DNA of 59,529 nucleotides from Planctomycetota bacterium (GCA_028281765.1 JANQJF010000069.1:1-59529); one strand, 5' to 3'. Positions 41,999-51,690 are shown, counted from the stretch's first letter. The notes: a model not told the origin generated them from the sequence alone. Numbers and translations: made by a program.

Positions 41999-42077
41999 GT
42001 GCCGCGCTTCGCGCGGTACGCGCGCTCGTTGGTGTCTGCCAGAAAAGCGCGGGCCCGTGCCGAGCGAAGCTCGGCAC
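41999..42077. terminator. Pair of triloop hairpins between convergent-side genes
   Basis: GTGCCGCGC-TTC-GCGCGGTAC (41999-42019, one wobble) and GTGCCGAGC-GAA-GCTCGGCAC (42057-42077, perfect) lie in the 180-bp gap 41930-42109, downstream of the sialidase stop and upstream of the carboxypeptidase-like gene. They could terminate the minus-strand sialidase message. No T tract. Confidence 0.5.
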
Positions 42078-42109
42078 AGCCTCGGTGCGCATTCGAACTC
42101 CGCGCACTC

Positions 42110-44368
42110 CTAGAACACCACCAACTCCACCCCGTTCGACGCGATCACTCCGAACGGTCCCGTCGCATCCAGGACCCACCCCTGCGTCGTCATCGCGAAC
42201 GCGCCGCTGTCCCCACCTATCCGCAGCAATAGCGACCCGACGCCCGCCCCATCCACGCCGATCGGCGCGGTGAACAAGAACGGATCGACCAGCACCGCGC
42301 AGCCGCCGCCGAACGGCAGCGAGCCCTGCCCGAGCCCGAACGCGAGCACGGCCGGAGCGGATGGCGCGACGTTCGAGAGGTCGAGCGTGAAGCAGCCGCC
42401 GGGGGACAGGCAGCCGGTCGAGGACAACTGCGGTGTCGCGCCGCCGGTGCCGGCACAGCCGACGCCATACTCGCCACCGTGCGCGCCGTTGCCCAGACAG
42501 TCCTCGCGGCCGCTGACCCATTCGGTCGTCGTCGCCGCGAACGTGATGGCCGCGTAGCCGTCGCGTTCGAACAGCACGCCGAAGCGGCGATCGTCGACCG
42601 GGGTCAGGCAGCTGTAGGCGTAGGTGCCGCCGTAGATCGTGCGGCGCACCGGCCAGGTCGCGCCGTCGTCGTAGCTGACGTGGACCGTGCCGTTGACGCG
42701 CGACGACGTGCTGCGGGGACCGGCGTAGAGGATCCGGTTCTGGAAGCCGTCGGCGGGATCGGTGAAGCGCAACACCGTCGCCGCGCAGCGGGGTTCGATC
42801 AGTTCAGGGTCGTCGGCGAGCGTCGACCAGGTTTGGCCGCCGTCGGTGCTGAGCGCGGTCTTGCGATTCAGAGCGCCGGCCGCGCCGCGGGAGTTGAGCA
42901 GGATTGAGCCGTCCGCGCGTTCGACGATCTGGCACTCGTTGCCCTGGCGCTGCGCGGGGTCGCGAGGCACGTCGTTGCCGATCGTCCACGTGGCGCCGCC
43001 GTCGTTGCTGTACGCCGCGTAGTTGCCCCACGTGCCGTCGAGGTCCCAGCGGTTGAACGGGTAGACGATACGGCCCGCGTGCGCGCCGTGCCGGAGCTGG
43101 ATCGCGATGCCGGGGCCGCTGTTGACCGAGCGCGGCTGCGGCGGCTTGAACTGCTGCGTAACGTCGAAGGGACCGCTCCACGTCAGACCGTCGTCGTCGC
43201 TGTACAGTAGGAAGCACGAGATGATGTTCGGCGCGATGAAGCCCGGCGCGGCGTTCCAGATCGTCGTGCCCTGCGGGTAGCGCTGATACAGAAGCAGAAT
43301 GCGGCCTGTGTTCGGACCGGTCGTGATCTGCACCGCGCACGGGTTGTTGAGCGCGTTCACGCCGTCGTCGTGCAGGACTTGCAGCGCACCCCAGCTCGAC
43401 CCGCCGTCGACGCTGCGGCGCAGCACGATGTCGTTCTGCGATTGATCGCCGCCCTGCCGACCCTCGGCGAACGCGAGGAGCGTGCCCGCGGTCGTGCGCA
43501 CGATGGAGGGAATGCGGTAGTTCGGATAGACCCCGTCGCCCGCGACGAACACGTCGACGAGGTCGCGCGGCGGGACCGGCGTCTGGTTGCCGTGTCGCGC
43601 GAGCAGGTAACCTTCGATCGCGTCGCGATCCGTCGCCGCGAGGACACCGTCGTAGAACAGCATCTCGGAGATGCTCCCGGTCATGCCGAGCGCGAGGTTG
43701 AAGCGCGCACCGAGGATCAGGCCGCCGAGGTTGAACACGTTCGGGTGCGCATCGGTCGCGACCGTCACGCCACCGATGCGATGCTCTTGCGTGCCTTGAT
43801 CGAGCACCAGCGTGTGCACGAGACTCGCGCCGGTGCCGACGTCGGGGCCGAGCACCAGGTCACCGTTCGGTGCCGGTTGCGTCACGTCTCCGAAGAACGC
43901 GTGCCAGCGCATCGGGTTCGCGCTCTCGCCGGCGTGGAGCGTCGAGCGACCGGACGATGTCGAGCCGTCGAAGACGTAGCCGCGATCCGTTTGGTCGACG
44001 CGCGCGACGACGAAGATCGTGCGTGGGCCCTGCAGGCGTCCGATGTCTCCGACGGAACCCCACACGTAGTCGTCGCCGTCGAAGCGGACGCTCGGCGTAC
44101 TGCACACGGTCGCGGGGGCATCGAATCGCGGAAGTCGACTCGCGGCCGGATCGACGCGCGTCAGGTCGCGTCCCTGGATCGAACGATCGTCCCAGCGCGC
44201 AACCGGAGTCGCGTCCGGTGGCGTGCCTGCCACGCCGTTGACGCCGATGGCGGCGTCGAACCAAGCCCAGAGCGCGGTATGCGCGGGGTCGGGCTCGCCG
44301 CCCGGGAGCGTGAGCTGGGCCGAAACCAACGAGCTGGCCAAAAGGGCCATGGGGAGTGTGAGCTTCAT
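42110..44368 (-). CDS. Exo-alpha-sialidase (GH33) with LamG-like and C-terminal domains
   Basis: A 752-residue secreted protein with signal peptide (MKLTLPMALLASSLVSAQ). Residues about 20-265 are a LamG/concanavalin-like module (RFDGDDYVWGS, STLHAGESANP). The sialidase propeller (about 270-625) has the FRIP-type motif YRIPS near 283, LLAFAEGRQGG and five Asp boxes: SVDGGSSW, SDDDGLTW, SNDGGATW, STDGGQTW and SYDDGATW. These are diagnostic of the family. A C-terminal domain (about 635-752) ends in ASNGVELVVF. It should release terminal sialic acids from glycans. Its flanks are closely related to the whole protein at 47006-48163, as if the sialidase were inserted into that framework. Confidence 0.93.
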   Translation of the reverse strand: MKLTLPMALLASSLVSAQLTLPGGEPDPAHTALWAWFDAAIGVNGVAGTPPDATPVARWDDRSIQGRDLTRVDPAASRLPRFDAPATVCSTPSVRFDGDDYVWGSVGDIGRLQGPRTIFVVARVDQTDRGYVFDGSTSSGRSTLHAGESANPMRWHAFFGDVTQPAPNGDLVLGPDVGTGASLVHTLVLDQGTQEHRIGGVTVATDAHPNVFNLGGLILGARFNLALGMTGSISEMLFYDGVLAATDRDAIEGYLLARHGNQTPVPPRDLVDVFVAGDGVYPNYRIPSIVRTTAGTLLAFAEGRQGGDQSQNDIVLRRSVDGGSSWGALQVLHDDGVNALNNPCAVQITTGPNTGRILLLYQRYPQGTTIWNAAPGFIAPNIISCFLLYSDDDGLTWSGPFDVTQQFKPPQPRSVNSGPGIAIQLRHGAHAGRIVYPFNRWDLDGTWGNYAAYSNDGGATWTIGNDVPRDPAQRQGNECQIVERADGSILLNSRGAAGALNRKTALSTDGGQTWSTLADDPELIEPRCAATVLRFTDPADGFQNRILYAGPRSTSSRVNGTVHVSYDDGATWPVRRTIYGGTYAYSCLTPVDDRRFGVLFERDGYAAITFAATTTEWVSGREDCLGNGAHGGEYGVGCAGTGGATPQLSSTGCLSPGGCFTLDLSNVAPSAPAVLAFGLGQGSLPFGGGCAVLVDPFLFTAPIGVDGAGVGSLLLRIGGDSGAFAMTTQGWVLDATGPFGVIASNGVELVVF

Positions 44369-44523
44369 CGCGCGCGCTCATCGAATCCTAACGAGTCGGA
44401 GTTCCGTCCGCGTCGTGCGCAACATGCTGTATTACGGAGCGGCGGACTCGATCGCGATTTGCGAACGAACTCCGCGTACGCCCGCGTGCCGGATGGGCGT
44501 CGGATGAGTACCCTCCGCGCGAG

Positions 44524-44544
44524 GAAGGTCCGCATCGGACCTTC
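44524..44544 (+). promoter_or_regulatory. Leader hairpin of the nidogen-like gene
   Basis: GAAGGTCCG-CAT-CGGACCTTC is a perfect 9-bp hairpin ending 36 nt before ATG 44581, in the 212-bp divergent gap. It may protect the message or mask translation. Confidence 0.4.
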
Positions 44545-44580
44545 GGCACACAACCCACGGGCGAGAGAGCCCGAGACACC

Positions 44581-46896
44581 ATGAGAACAACACTACTTTT
44601 TACCTCGGCACTCGTCGGACTGACGAGTCTCGCGCAAGCGCAGATCCTCGCCAGTGACGACTTCGACTTCACCGGCGCGGCGACGGACAACGGATGGTCC
44701 GCGCACAGCGGCGGCGGCAACCGCGTGATCATGTCGAACGGCATGTTCGCGACCCTGGACCAGCAAGGTGGTTCGGGTGAGGACATCAATCTGCCGTTCA
44801 GCCTGGTGCAGGGCGATACGGAAACGACGTACGCATCGTTCGCGTTCCGGATCCCGTCGGGCAACCCGCTCGGCGTCGACAACCCGGACGCCAACGGCCT
44901 CTACTTCGCCCACCTGAAGGACAGTGGCTTCAGCTTCCGCGCGCGCACCGGCATCGTGCAGCCCACGGGTGGCGGCGACTTCGGCCTCGCGATCCACGGC
45001 AGCTCCTCCGGCCTCGGTGGCGGTACGACCTGGGGTAGCGACCTGTCGTTCGACACGTGGTACACGGTCGTCATCTCCTGGGATGCGTCGACCGGTGAAG
45101 GCAAGCTCTGGGTCGATCCCGCCAACGAGACGAGCACGAGCGTGTCGCACATCGGCACGTCGACCGGTAACGAGATCGAGCAGTTCGCGTTGCGCCAGTC
45201 GAACGACTGGACCGGCCTGATCGACATCGACACCGTGCGCGCGGGCAAGAACTTCTGCGACGTGCTCCCGGCCGGTTGGGACACCGACTTCGGTGCTTCC
45301 CTCGGCGTCCCCGGCGACGACACGACCACTGACGTCACCCTCGGGTTCATGTTCCCGTTCCCCGATGGCACGTCGACGGACATGATCAGCATCGACTCGA
45401 ACGGCCGCTTCTTCCCGATGGGTGCGGACACGTCCGACTTCGGTGAGACCGTCGGTGAGTTCCTCGGGCAGACGACGCTCGTCGCGCCGTACTGGGACGA
45501 CCTGACCCCGGCCGGCCTCGGCACGGGTGACATGTACTTCCGCACCGACGCGAACGAAGCGCTGATCACGTGGGACAACGTTGTCCGTTTCAACGGCTCG
45601 ACCGAGTTCTCGTTCCAGTGCAAGATCTACCCGGACGGCCGCACGGTCTTCAGCTACGACGATCGCGTGCCGGCGTCCAACGACGCTCTGGTTGGCGTGA
45701 GCGAAGGTAACGGCGTTGCGGATCCCGGTGGGGTCGATCTCCGATTGACCACCTCGAGTGGCTTGACCGTCTACGAGCAGTTCTTCGCCGGCGACTTCGA
45801 CCTGACCGACGGTTCCGTTCAGTTCGTGCCGGACGGTGTTGGGTTCTGCGTGTCGAACACGCTGCCGCCGCAGCCGATCGACGGCACTGCGACCAAGCTC
45901 GCGAAGCCGTGCGACGTCTCGCTCAACTTCGCCCCGGACGGCTCGGGCGGCTACAACGTCACCAAGATCCCCGCGATGTGGGTCGACGACTCGAGCCTCA
46001 GCCCGGTCGAGCTCGCCACCGGCCTCGGTGACGACGCGCTGACCGCGGTCCAGACTCTCGGCCACTCGTTCCCGGGCCCGGGCGCGACGTGGACGAGCAT
46101 CAAGATCGACAACAACGGCGTCATCCACGACGGCGCTGGCACCGAGACGACCGGTGACTTCAACCCGAGCGTGGGCGACCTGACCAGCGACGATTCGAAG
46201 ATCGCCGCGTTCTGGACCGACCTCAGCTCGCAAAACGGCTCGCTCCGCTTCGCGACGACGGCGACGTTCTCGACCGTCACCTGGGAGAACGTGCCGCAGT
46301 TCGCCGAGACGAACGCGCACAGCTTCCAGGCGGTGCTCAACGACGACGGCTCGTTCCAATTGAACTACCGCGACACGTCCGAGTGGCGCACCGGTTCGGG
46401 CTTCACGAGTGACGACGTCCTGATCGGTTGCTCGCAGGGCGGTGGCGCCACGGCTCCGGCTGAGTCGAACTACTCTCAGTACGCGATCGCCACGGCCGGC
46501 GATGCGACCGTCTACGAGTTCTGGGATGCCACGAACAACGAAAACCCGGACGTCCAGCCGCGTCTCCTCTCGACCGCGACGCCGCAGCTCGGTGGCTCGA
46601 TCGAGCTCGCCCTCGACGGCCTCAGCGCCGTGGGCACCGCGACGACGCTGCTGATCGGGTTCACGAACCCGAACGTCCCGGTCGACGCCATCGGTGGCTG
46701 CGGCTGCACGCTGTCGGCGGCCAACGACGCGCCGATCGCGCTGGCGCCGGTCGACGGCGCCGCGACCTTCAGCCTGCCGCTGCCGAACAACCCCGGCTTC
46801 GTCGGCCTGCTGAACATCTACTTCCAGGGCGCGTACTTCGCCGCGGAGAACGATCTTGGAATCGTTCTGACCGAAGGCCAGCAGATCTCGTTCTGA
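44581..46896 (+). CDS. Secreted protein with LamG-like and two nidogen-like domains
   Basis: 771 residues with signal peptide (RTTLLFTSALVGLTSLAQAQ). Residues about 20-225 resemble a concanavalin/LamG sandwich (NGLYFAHLKDSGFSFRAR, WYTVVISWDASTGEGKLWVDP). Two related domains follow, at about 237-420 and 440-650, each reading like a NIDO/nidogen module: SIDSNGRFFPMG...VAPYWDDLTPAG...ITWDNVVRF...YDDRVPASNDALVGVSEG, and KIDNNGVIHDG...IAAFWTDLS...VTWENVPQF...DDVLIGCSQGG. A C-terminal roughly 100-residue domain (LGGSIELALDGLS ... YFQGAYFAAENDL) is like those of its neighbours. It is an adhesion- or matrix-type protein by inference; no enzyme motif is seen. Confidence 0.82.
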   Translation: MRTTLLFTSALVGLTSLAQAQILASDDFDFTGAATDNGWSAHSGGGNRVIMSNGMFATLDQQGGSGEDINLPFSLVQGDTETTYASFAFRIPSGNPLGVDNPDANGLYFAHLKDSGFSFRARTGIVQPTGGGDFGLAIHGSSSGLGGGTTWGSDLSFDTWYTVVISWDASTGEGKLWVDPANETSTSVSHIGTSTGNEIEQFALRQSNDWTGLIDIDTVRAGKNFCDVLPAGWDTDFGASLGVPGDDTTTDVTLGFMFPFPDGTSTDMISIDSNGRFFPMGADTSDFGETVGEFLGQTTLVAPYWDDLTPAGLGTGDMYFRTDANEALITWDNVVRFNGSTEFSFQCKIYPDGRTVFSYDDRVPASNDALVGVSEGNGVADPGGVDLRLTTSSGLTVYEQFFAGDFDLTDGSVQFVPDGVGFCVSNTLPPQPIDGTATKLAKPCDVSLNFAPDGSGGYNVTKIPAMWVDDSSLSPVELATGLGDDALTAVQTLGHSFPGPGATWTSIKIDNNGVIHDGAGTETTGDFNPSVGDLTSDDSKIAAFWTDLSSQNGSLRFATTATFSTVTWENVPQFAETNAHSFQAVLNDDGSFQLNYRDTSEWRTGSGFTSDDVLIGCSQGGGATAPAESNYSQYAIATAGDATVYEFWDATNNENPDVQPRLLSTATPQLGGSIELALDGLSAVGTATTLLIGFTNPNVPVDAIGGCGCTLSAANDAPIALAPVDGAATFSLPLPNNPGFVGLLNIYFQGAYFAAENDLGIVLTEGQQISF

Positions 46897-46968
46897 GGTT
46901 CATGAGCTGAGGGCTTCGAAGCCGAGGCCCTCGGTCGTGGTCGCAGCGCGACGCGCGGGCGACTCTCA

Positions 46969-46998
46969 CGCGGCGGCGGTCCTCGGACCGCCGCCGCG
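46969..46998. terminator. 14-bp bidirectional hairpin between convergent genes
   Basis: CGCGGCGGCGGTCC (46969-46982) pairs perfectly with GGACCGCCGCCGCG (46985-46998). It lies between the stops at 46896 and 47006 and serves both genes. A second GGGC/GCCC palindrome precedes it. CTTTCT follows on the plus strand. Confidence 0.65.
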
Positions 46999-47005
46999 CT
47001 GCTTT

Positions 47006-48163
47006 CTAGAACACGTTCAGCTCGACGCCGTTCGACACCGCGACGCCGAACGGTGTCGCGGCGGGGTCGATGATGAAGCCCTGGCAGTTGATCGCGAACG
47101 GCGTGCCGTTCGCGGGGATGCTCAGGGGCACCTCGAAGCGGCCGAACTGGTTCGTCGAGCCGTTGACGGGGAACGCGACGACGTTGAGCAGCACCGTGCA
47201 TCCGCCCGGCGGAACCGCACCTTGCCCGATGCCGAACAGCAGTGCGGCGGGGGAACTCAGCGCGGCGTTGCTCAGCTCCATCGTGAAGCTCTCACCGAGG
47301 CCGGGGCAGCCGACCGTGCGCAAGCGCGGGACGCGACCGTTGGTTCCGGCGCAGCCCTCTCCGTAGGCCTCGCCGTACGCGTAGTCGTGGCGCAGCGTCA
47401 GGTATCCCTCGATGAGCTGGCGGTCGACGTCCGACAGCGTGTCCGAGTAGATCAACACTTCTTTGACGTGGCCGGACATCCCGAGCTGCGTGTTGACGCG
47501 CGCGCCGAGGATGAAGCCGCCGAGCTGGAAGACATCGGGGTGCGTCGAGTTGCTCTCGAGCAGGAAGTTTATGTAGTGCTCCTGCTGGCCAGGTGCGAGC
47601 ACGAGGCTGTGGATCAAGTAGCGCGAGTCGACGACGTTCGAGCCGAGGGTCAGCGATCCGTTCGGTGCGGGCGCCGTGTTGTCGCCCATGAAGTAGTGCC
47701 AGCTGTCCGGGTTCGCAGATTCGCCGGCGTGCAGCGTGGATCGCCCGGAGTTCGTCGAGCCGTCGAACACGTAGCCACGGTCCGCCTGGTCGACTTCGAC
47801 GACGACGAAGAACGTGCGTGCGCCAGTGAGCGTCCCGAACGTGTCGGTCGTCGACGCCCAGATGTAGTCGTCACCGTCGAAGCGGACGGCCGGACCGCAC
47901 GACGCGGAATTGTCGGCGGCGGTCGGCAGGCGCGTGATGTCGGTGTCGACGCGCGTGAGGTCCCGCAGGTTGATCGAACGGTCGCTCCAACTCGCCAGCG
48001 GGGTGCCGTCCGGTTCGGGCAGGGGGTTGCCGTTGACTCCGCTCGCCGCGTCGTACCACGCGTAGAGATCGGAGAACGACGGGTCGGGTTCGCCGTTCGG
48101 CAGCAGGATCTGTGCCTGGGCAAACGCCGGGAGGAGCAGAACGACGGGGAATGCGAGCTTCAT
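47006..48163 (-). CDS. Secreted LamG-like protein, paralogue of the sialidase flanks
   Basis: ATG 48163 gives 385 residues with signal peptide (KLAFPVVLLLPAFAQAQ). Residues about 20-265 are the same LamG-like module as in the sialidase: NGEPDPSFSDLYAWYDAA, RSINLRDLTRVD, VRFDGDDYIWAS, STLHAGESANPDSWHYFMGD. Residues about 275-385 are the same C-terminal domain (GESFTMELSNAALSSPAALLFGIGQG ... ATPFGVAVSNGVELNVF). The sialidase catalytic propeller is missing. It may bind carbohydrate or protein at the cell surface. Recent duplication is likely, since runs of ten or more identical residues are seen. Confidence 0.8.
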   Translation of the reverse strand: MKLAFPVVLLLPAFAQAQILLPNGEPDPSFSDLYAWYDAASGVNGNPLPEPDGTPLASWSDRSINLRDLTRVDTDITRLPTAADNSASCGPAVRFDGDDYIWASTTDTFGTLTGARTFFVVVEVDQADRGYVFDGSTNSGRSTLHAGESANPDSWHYFMGDNTAPAPNGSLTLGSNVVDSRYLIHSLVLAPGQQEHYINFLLESNSTHPDVFQLGGFILGARVNTQLGMSGHVKEVLIYSDTLSDVDRQLIEGYLTLRHDYAYGEAYGEGCAGTNGRVPRLRTVGCPGLGESFTMELSNAALSSPAALLFGIGQGAVPPGGCTVLLNVVAFPVNGSTNQFGRFEVPLSIPANGTPFAINCQGFIIDPAATPFGVAVSNGVELNVF

Positions 48164-48222
48164 CGGGGCCTCCGTGGGTGGAGGCCCGATCTTACTGACT
48201 CCCCGCCGCCCCGTGGGGCATC

Positions 48223-51200
48223 TCAGCGCGAATGCTGGATCCGCAACGAGCCCGTGCTGGACGCGCTCGAGCCGTCCTCGTTCGTGATCGTGAAGGCGTA
48301 GTCGTTGTCCGCATCCGGATCGAGCGGCGACGACGGCGCGCGGTATTGCAGCACGTCGAGCACCTGATCGAGAAACTGGCCGCCGCACAGAAGCGCCAGC
48401 GTCGTCTGCATCCCGGCTTCGACCGTGGTCTCCCAGATCGGGATCTCATCGTCCGTCGTGTACTTCGTCGGGAAGAGACGCATCTCGAGCGGGACGCGCG
48501 TGCCGGTGCTGCTCGGCATGTCGAGGCGCAGCACGGCGCCTGGGCGGATGTTCTGCCCGGCGACCCGGAACCGACGCGGCGGCTCGTGCTTCGCCACGTT
48601 CACGCCGAAGTTGTCGGTGGCGGCCATCAAGGCATCCTGCAGGACCTTGAGGGCCTGGATGCTGTTGAGGTCGGTCTGGGCCCCGATGGTCGGCAGGTAC
48701 GGCAGCGGCGCGTAGTTGACGTCCCAGTTGCCGCGCAGGTTGCCCGCGAGCGCCCAGTGCGTCGGCATCGCCATCGGCTCGAGGCGGATCGACGTCGGCG
48801 CGTTGCCCGGATCGCTGATCGGTGTCGCGGTGCCGGACAGGCTGGCGACGCGGCGTGCGGCACCGACCGGGACGGCTTCCATGACGACCGTGCTGTCCGG
48901 CTGCGTCGCGACGGTGTCGAAGTGCGAGAACATCGCGAGGTTGGCCGTGCCTTCTTCGCGGAACGCGTCGACGGTCGCGTCGTACCACCAGCCCTGGCGC
49001 GTGCCCTGGTCGCGGACGTGGATCACGGCGCCGATGTTGGCCTCTTCGACCTGGTCGACCATGCCGTCGTACACGCGTTCGTTCGGGACGGTGAGACCCG
49101 GCTGATACGTGTAGGACAGGCCGATCATCGGCGCGACGCCGGAGTCGAACGCGCGAACGAACTCGATGACGGTCGCCGCCGCATCACGGTCGTCTTGGCC
49201 GACGGATTGTGGCAGCGTGCTCGGCGTGTGCAGGAAGTTGATCGAGAAGCGCGCGACGAAGTCGTTGATCGAGCGCTGCGGATCCGAGGTCAACGCCGCC
49301 CCGAAGTGGGTCAGGCCGGTCTGCTTCGTCCAGTAGTCCGGGAACGGACTGGCTCCGGGGAATGCGCCGTCGAGTCGGATGATCGCCTCGCGGTCGAACA
49401 CGTGACGAATGGCACCGGTCTCGAGCGGGTGTGGATCGTTCACATCGCCGAAGCCCTCGGTCGCCCGGTTGTTGCTGCCTTCGGGCGTCATGTGGCACAT
49501 GACGCACGACACGCCGTCGACCGAGTTGCCGACGTGGAAGAGCTTCATGCCGCGCGCCTCCTTGGTGCCGGCCATCAGATCGTCGACGTCCCCGAGTTCG
49601 CCGCGCAGCGTGCGCGTGATCAGCTGCTCGGGGTTCGGCGGATGCCGCATCGTCTCGACGAAGTTCTCGAAGTCCTTCATCTGGCTCGGCGGGATTCCCT
49701 CGGGCGGATCCGAGCCCGGAATCTGCGGCAGGCCCATCAGGCCGACGAACGCCTCGTTGAACGCGAGGAAGTCCTCGCGGTCGCCGCGCCAGTGGTAGGG
49801 CTTGTTCGTGACGAGGTCCTGGCCGGCGTCGTTGACCGGGTAGTTCACGAGACCACGCAGGGTCTGGGTGACCATCTTGCCCTTGTTCGCGGGGAACTCG
49901 GTGCCGATCTCCGGTGGCTTGTCGACGAACCACGGCGGGACCGCGGGGCCGGACATGTCGACGCTCAGGTCCCAATCCAGGCCGTCGGTGTGGCCGTCGA
50001 TGTGGCACGACGAGCACGACACAGTGCCTTCCCGCGAGAAGTGCGAGCCGTAGAGGAATTCGCGACCCTTGCGGATCTCATCCGGCGTCGGGTCGAAGGA
50101 CAGCTGGAAGCGGGCGGTGACGGTGGCGCTCCACGGGTCGATGACCGCGACTGAGTTGTCGAGTGCATTCGCGACGAACACGACGCCGTTCTGATCGGAG
50201 GGGTTCGCGAGCTCTTGGGAGACGACGATGGAGCGGGGGCCGCCCATCGAGTACCCGGACTGACCGGGCGCAGCGACGTTGAACGGCTTGAGCTCGACAT
50301 ACGAGGTCTGCCAGCCGCCGGCCACGGCGCGGTTCGGACGCAGGATCCCGACGCGGTTCGAGCTGAACCCCGTGACGATCACGCGCACGACGAACCCGTT
50401 GTTCTCGAGGAGTGCGATGCCGGTCGGCTGCGAGAGTGTGCGATTCGGAGCCACCGCGGCCAGCTGCCCCGAGGAGTAATCCCGGTTGAGGTTGACGCTC
50501 GGGTAGACACCGCCCGTGCCCGGGTTCTCAGGGTGAATGCCAGGTGCTGCGCCCGGCGTCAGGGTCGCGACCCAGAGCCAGCTTTGCACGAACCCCGTCG
50601 CCATCGCTTCGAAGTCGGGCTCGGAGTTGCCGAGGTCCTGTTGCGCGTCGGAGCCGACGACGAACAGCGTCTTGTTGTTCGAAGAGACCGCGAACGCGTG
50701 GTGCGCCGTGCCCATGCCGCCGAACAGGATGCGGTCGTAGCCGCTTCCGGTGATCGGGTTGCCGCTCGCGCCGGGCGCCGTACCGTCGGCGATGAAGAGG
50801 TCGAGGTCCATGCCGACGTCGTCGTTGTCGGTGCGATCCAGGACGAGCAATCGATCGTCGCCGATCATGCCCATGTAGCTCGGGTGCTTGAGCGCGCCTT
50901 CGAGATCGGTCGCGATCGGCGCATGCAGGATTTCGCGCGGCGCGACGACAGACATGTCGTTCGCGTTGCGGACCGTGATCGCGCTACGGCTGCGGAGCGT
51001 GACCAAGGCTTCGTCGGTTTCGTCGAAGAACACGATGTCGCACGGCTCGTCGCCGACCGCCACCGTGTAGTCGAGAGATGCGCGGACGTTGACGAGGCCG
51101 GATGGTCCGATGCCCGTCGCGTCGATCGGAATTCGGGTGACGGAGTCACCGACGTGGTTGCACGTGTAGGCCGCGCCGCGCGCGGCGTTCCAGCGAACCG

Positions 51201-51489
51201 TCACCGGAGCGAGGCCGGTGCGGATCCGATCGATGAACGCGTGCGGAGGTTCGGCGTCGTAGATCTCGAGGCAGTCGTTCGGCGTGTTGCACACGAGCAA
51301 GAGGTGGCGTGTGCTGCCGTTGAACTCGACGGTCGCGAGGTCGATCGATTGGACCTGGCCGGGTTCGAAGTTGACGAAGGACTCTTGGGCTCGGGCCGAT
51401 TCGACGGCGCCCAGAATGAAAGTGACGCCGGTTGCGAGGGCGAGCCATCGCCGGCGAACGTCGAATGAGTGAGTACACACGGGTACCAA
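48223..51489 (-). CDS. Beta-propeller plus diheme cytochrome c protein
   Basis: 1088 residues. I chose TTG 51489 because a perfect AGGAGG lies 7 nt upstream (51497-51502 on the plus strand as CCTCCT); GTG 51480 is too far from it. Signal peptide: RRRWLALATGVTFILGAVESARAQ. The first half is a YVTN/YncE-like propeller (VNFEPGQVQSIDLATVEF, LLVCNTPNDCLEIYDAE, VVFVANALDNSVAVIDPWSA). Two heme sites follow: TVSCSSCHIDGH and VSCVMCHMTPEG, with MauG-like context (THFGAALT, NPEQLITRTLRG, LMGLPQIPGS). The C-terminal 250 residues form beta-rich domains. It is a periplasmic electron-transfer or peroxidase-like protein by inference. Confidence 0.82.
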   Translation of the reverse strand: MVPVCTHSFDVRRRWLALATGVTFILGAVESARAQESFVNFEPGQVQSIDLATVEFNGSTRHLLLVCNTPNDCLEIYDAEPPHAFIDRIRTGLAPVTVRWNAARGAAYTCNHVGDSVTRIPIDATGIGPSGLVNVRASLDYTVAVGDEPCDIVFFDETDEALVTLRSRSAITVRNANDMSVVAPREILHAPIATDLEGALKHPSYMGMIGDDRLLVLDRTDNDDVGMDLDLFIADGTAPGASGNPITGSGYDRILFGGMGTAHHAFAVSSNNKTLFVVGSDAQQDLGNSEPDFEAMATGFVQSWLWVATLTPGAAPGIHPENPGTGGVYPSVNLNRDYSSGQLAAVAPNRTLSQPTGIALLENNGFVVRVIVTGFSSNRVGILRPNRAVAGGWQTSYVELKPFNVAAPGQSGYSMGGPRSIVVSQELANPSDQNGVVFVANALDNSVAVIDPWSATVTARFQLSFDPTPDEIRKGREFLYGSHFSREGTVSCSSCHIDGHTDGLDWDLSVDMSGPAVPPWFVDKPPEIGTEFPANKGKMVTQTLRGLVNYPVNDAGQDLVTNKPYHWRGDREDFLAFNEAFVGLMGLPQIPGSDPPEGIPPSQMKDFENFVETMRHPPNPEQLITRTLRGELGDVDDLMAGTKEARGMKLFHVGNSVDGVSCVMCHMTPEGSNNRATEGFGDVNDPHPLETGAIRHVFDREAIIRLDGAFPGASPFPDYWTKQTGLTHFGAALTSDPQRSINDFVARFSINFLHTPSTLPQSVGQDDRDAAATVIEFVRAFDSGVAPMIGLSYTYQPGLTVPNERVYDGMVDQVEEANIGAVIHVRDQGTRQGWWYDATVDAFREEGTANLAMFSHFDTVATQPDSTVVMEAVPVGAARRVASLSGTATPISDPGNAPTSIRLEPMAMPTHWALAGNLRGNWDVNYAPLPYLPTIGAQTDLNSIQALKVLQDALMAATDNFGVNVAKHEPPRRFRVAGQNIRPGAVLRLDMPSSTGTRVPLEMRLFPTKYTTDDEIPIWETTVEAGMQTTLALLCGGQFLDQVLDVLQYRAPSSPLDPDADNDYAFTITNEDGSSASSTGSLRIQHSR

Positions 51490-51535
51490 AACGGAGCCTC
51501 CTGGCTTTTCCCTGTTCGAGGTAGCGCAGCGCGTC

Positions 51536-51551
51536 CGACGACGCGTCGTCG
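51536..51551. promoter_or_regulatory. Perfect 16-bp palindrome in the ECF sigma upstream region
   Basis: CGACGACG-CGTCGTCG. It lies in the 249-bp gap shared by the propeller-cytochrome gene (-) and the sigma gene (+). Confidence 0.35.
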
Positions 51552-51690
51552 CGGGGGTATCTCGGTGCGTCAGTGCCACCGGACCGTCAGGGTTACGTCT
51601 GCGCCAGCATCGATGGTCGGCGGAAAGCGCCGTAGACGAGCAGCTCGTCGCGCGGCAACATGCTCGTCGACGTCGCGCCTGGAAAAGCGA

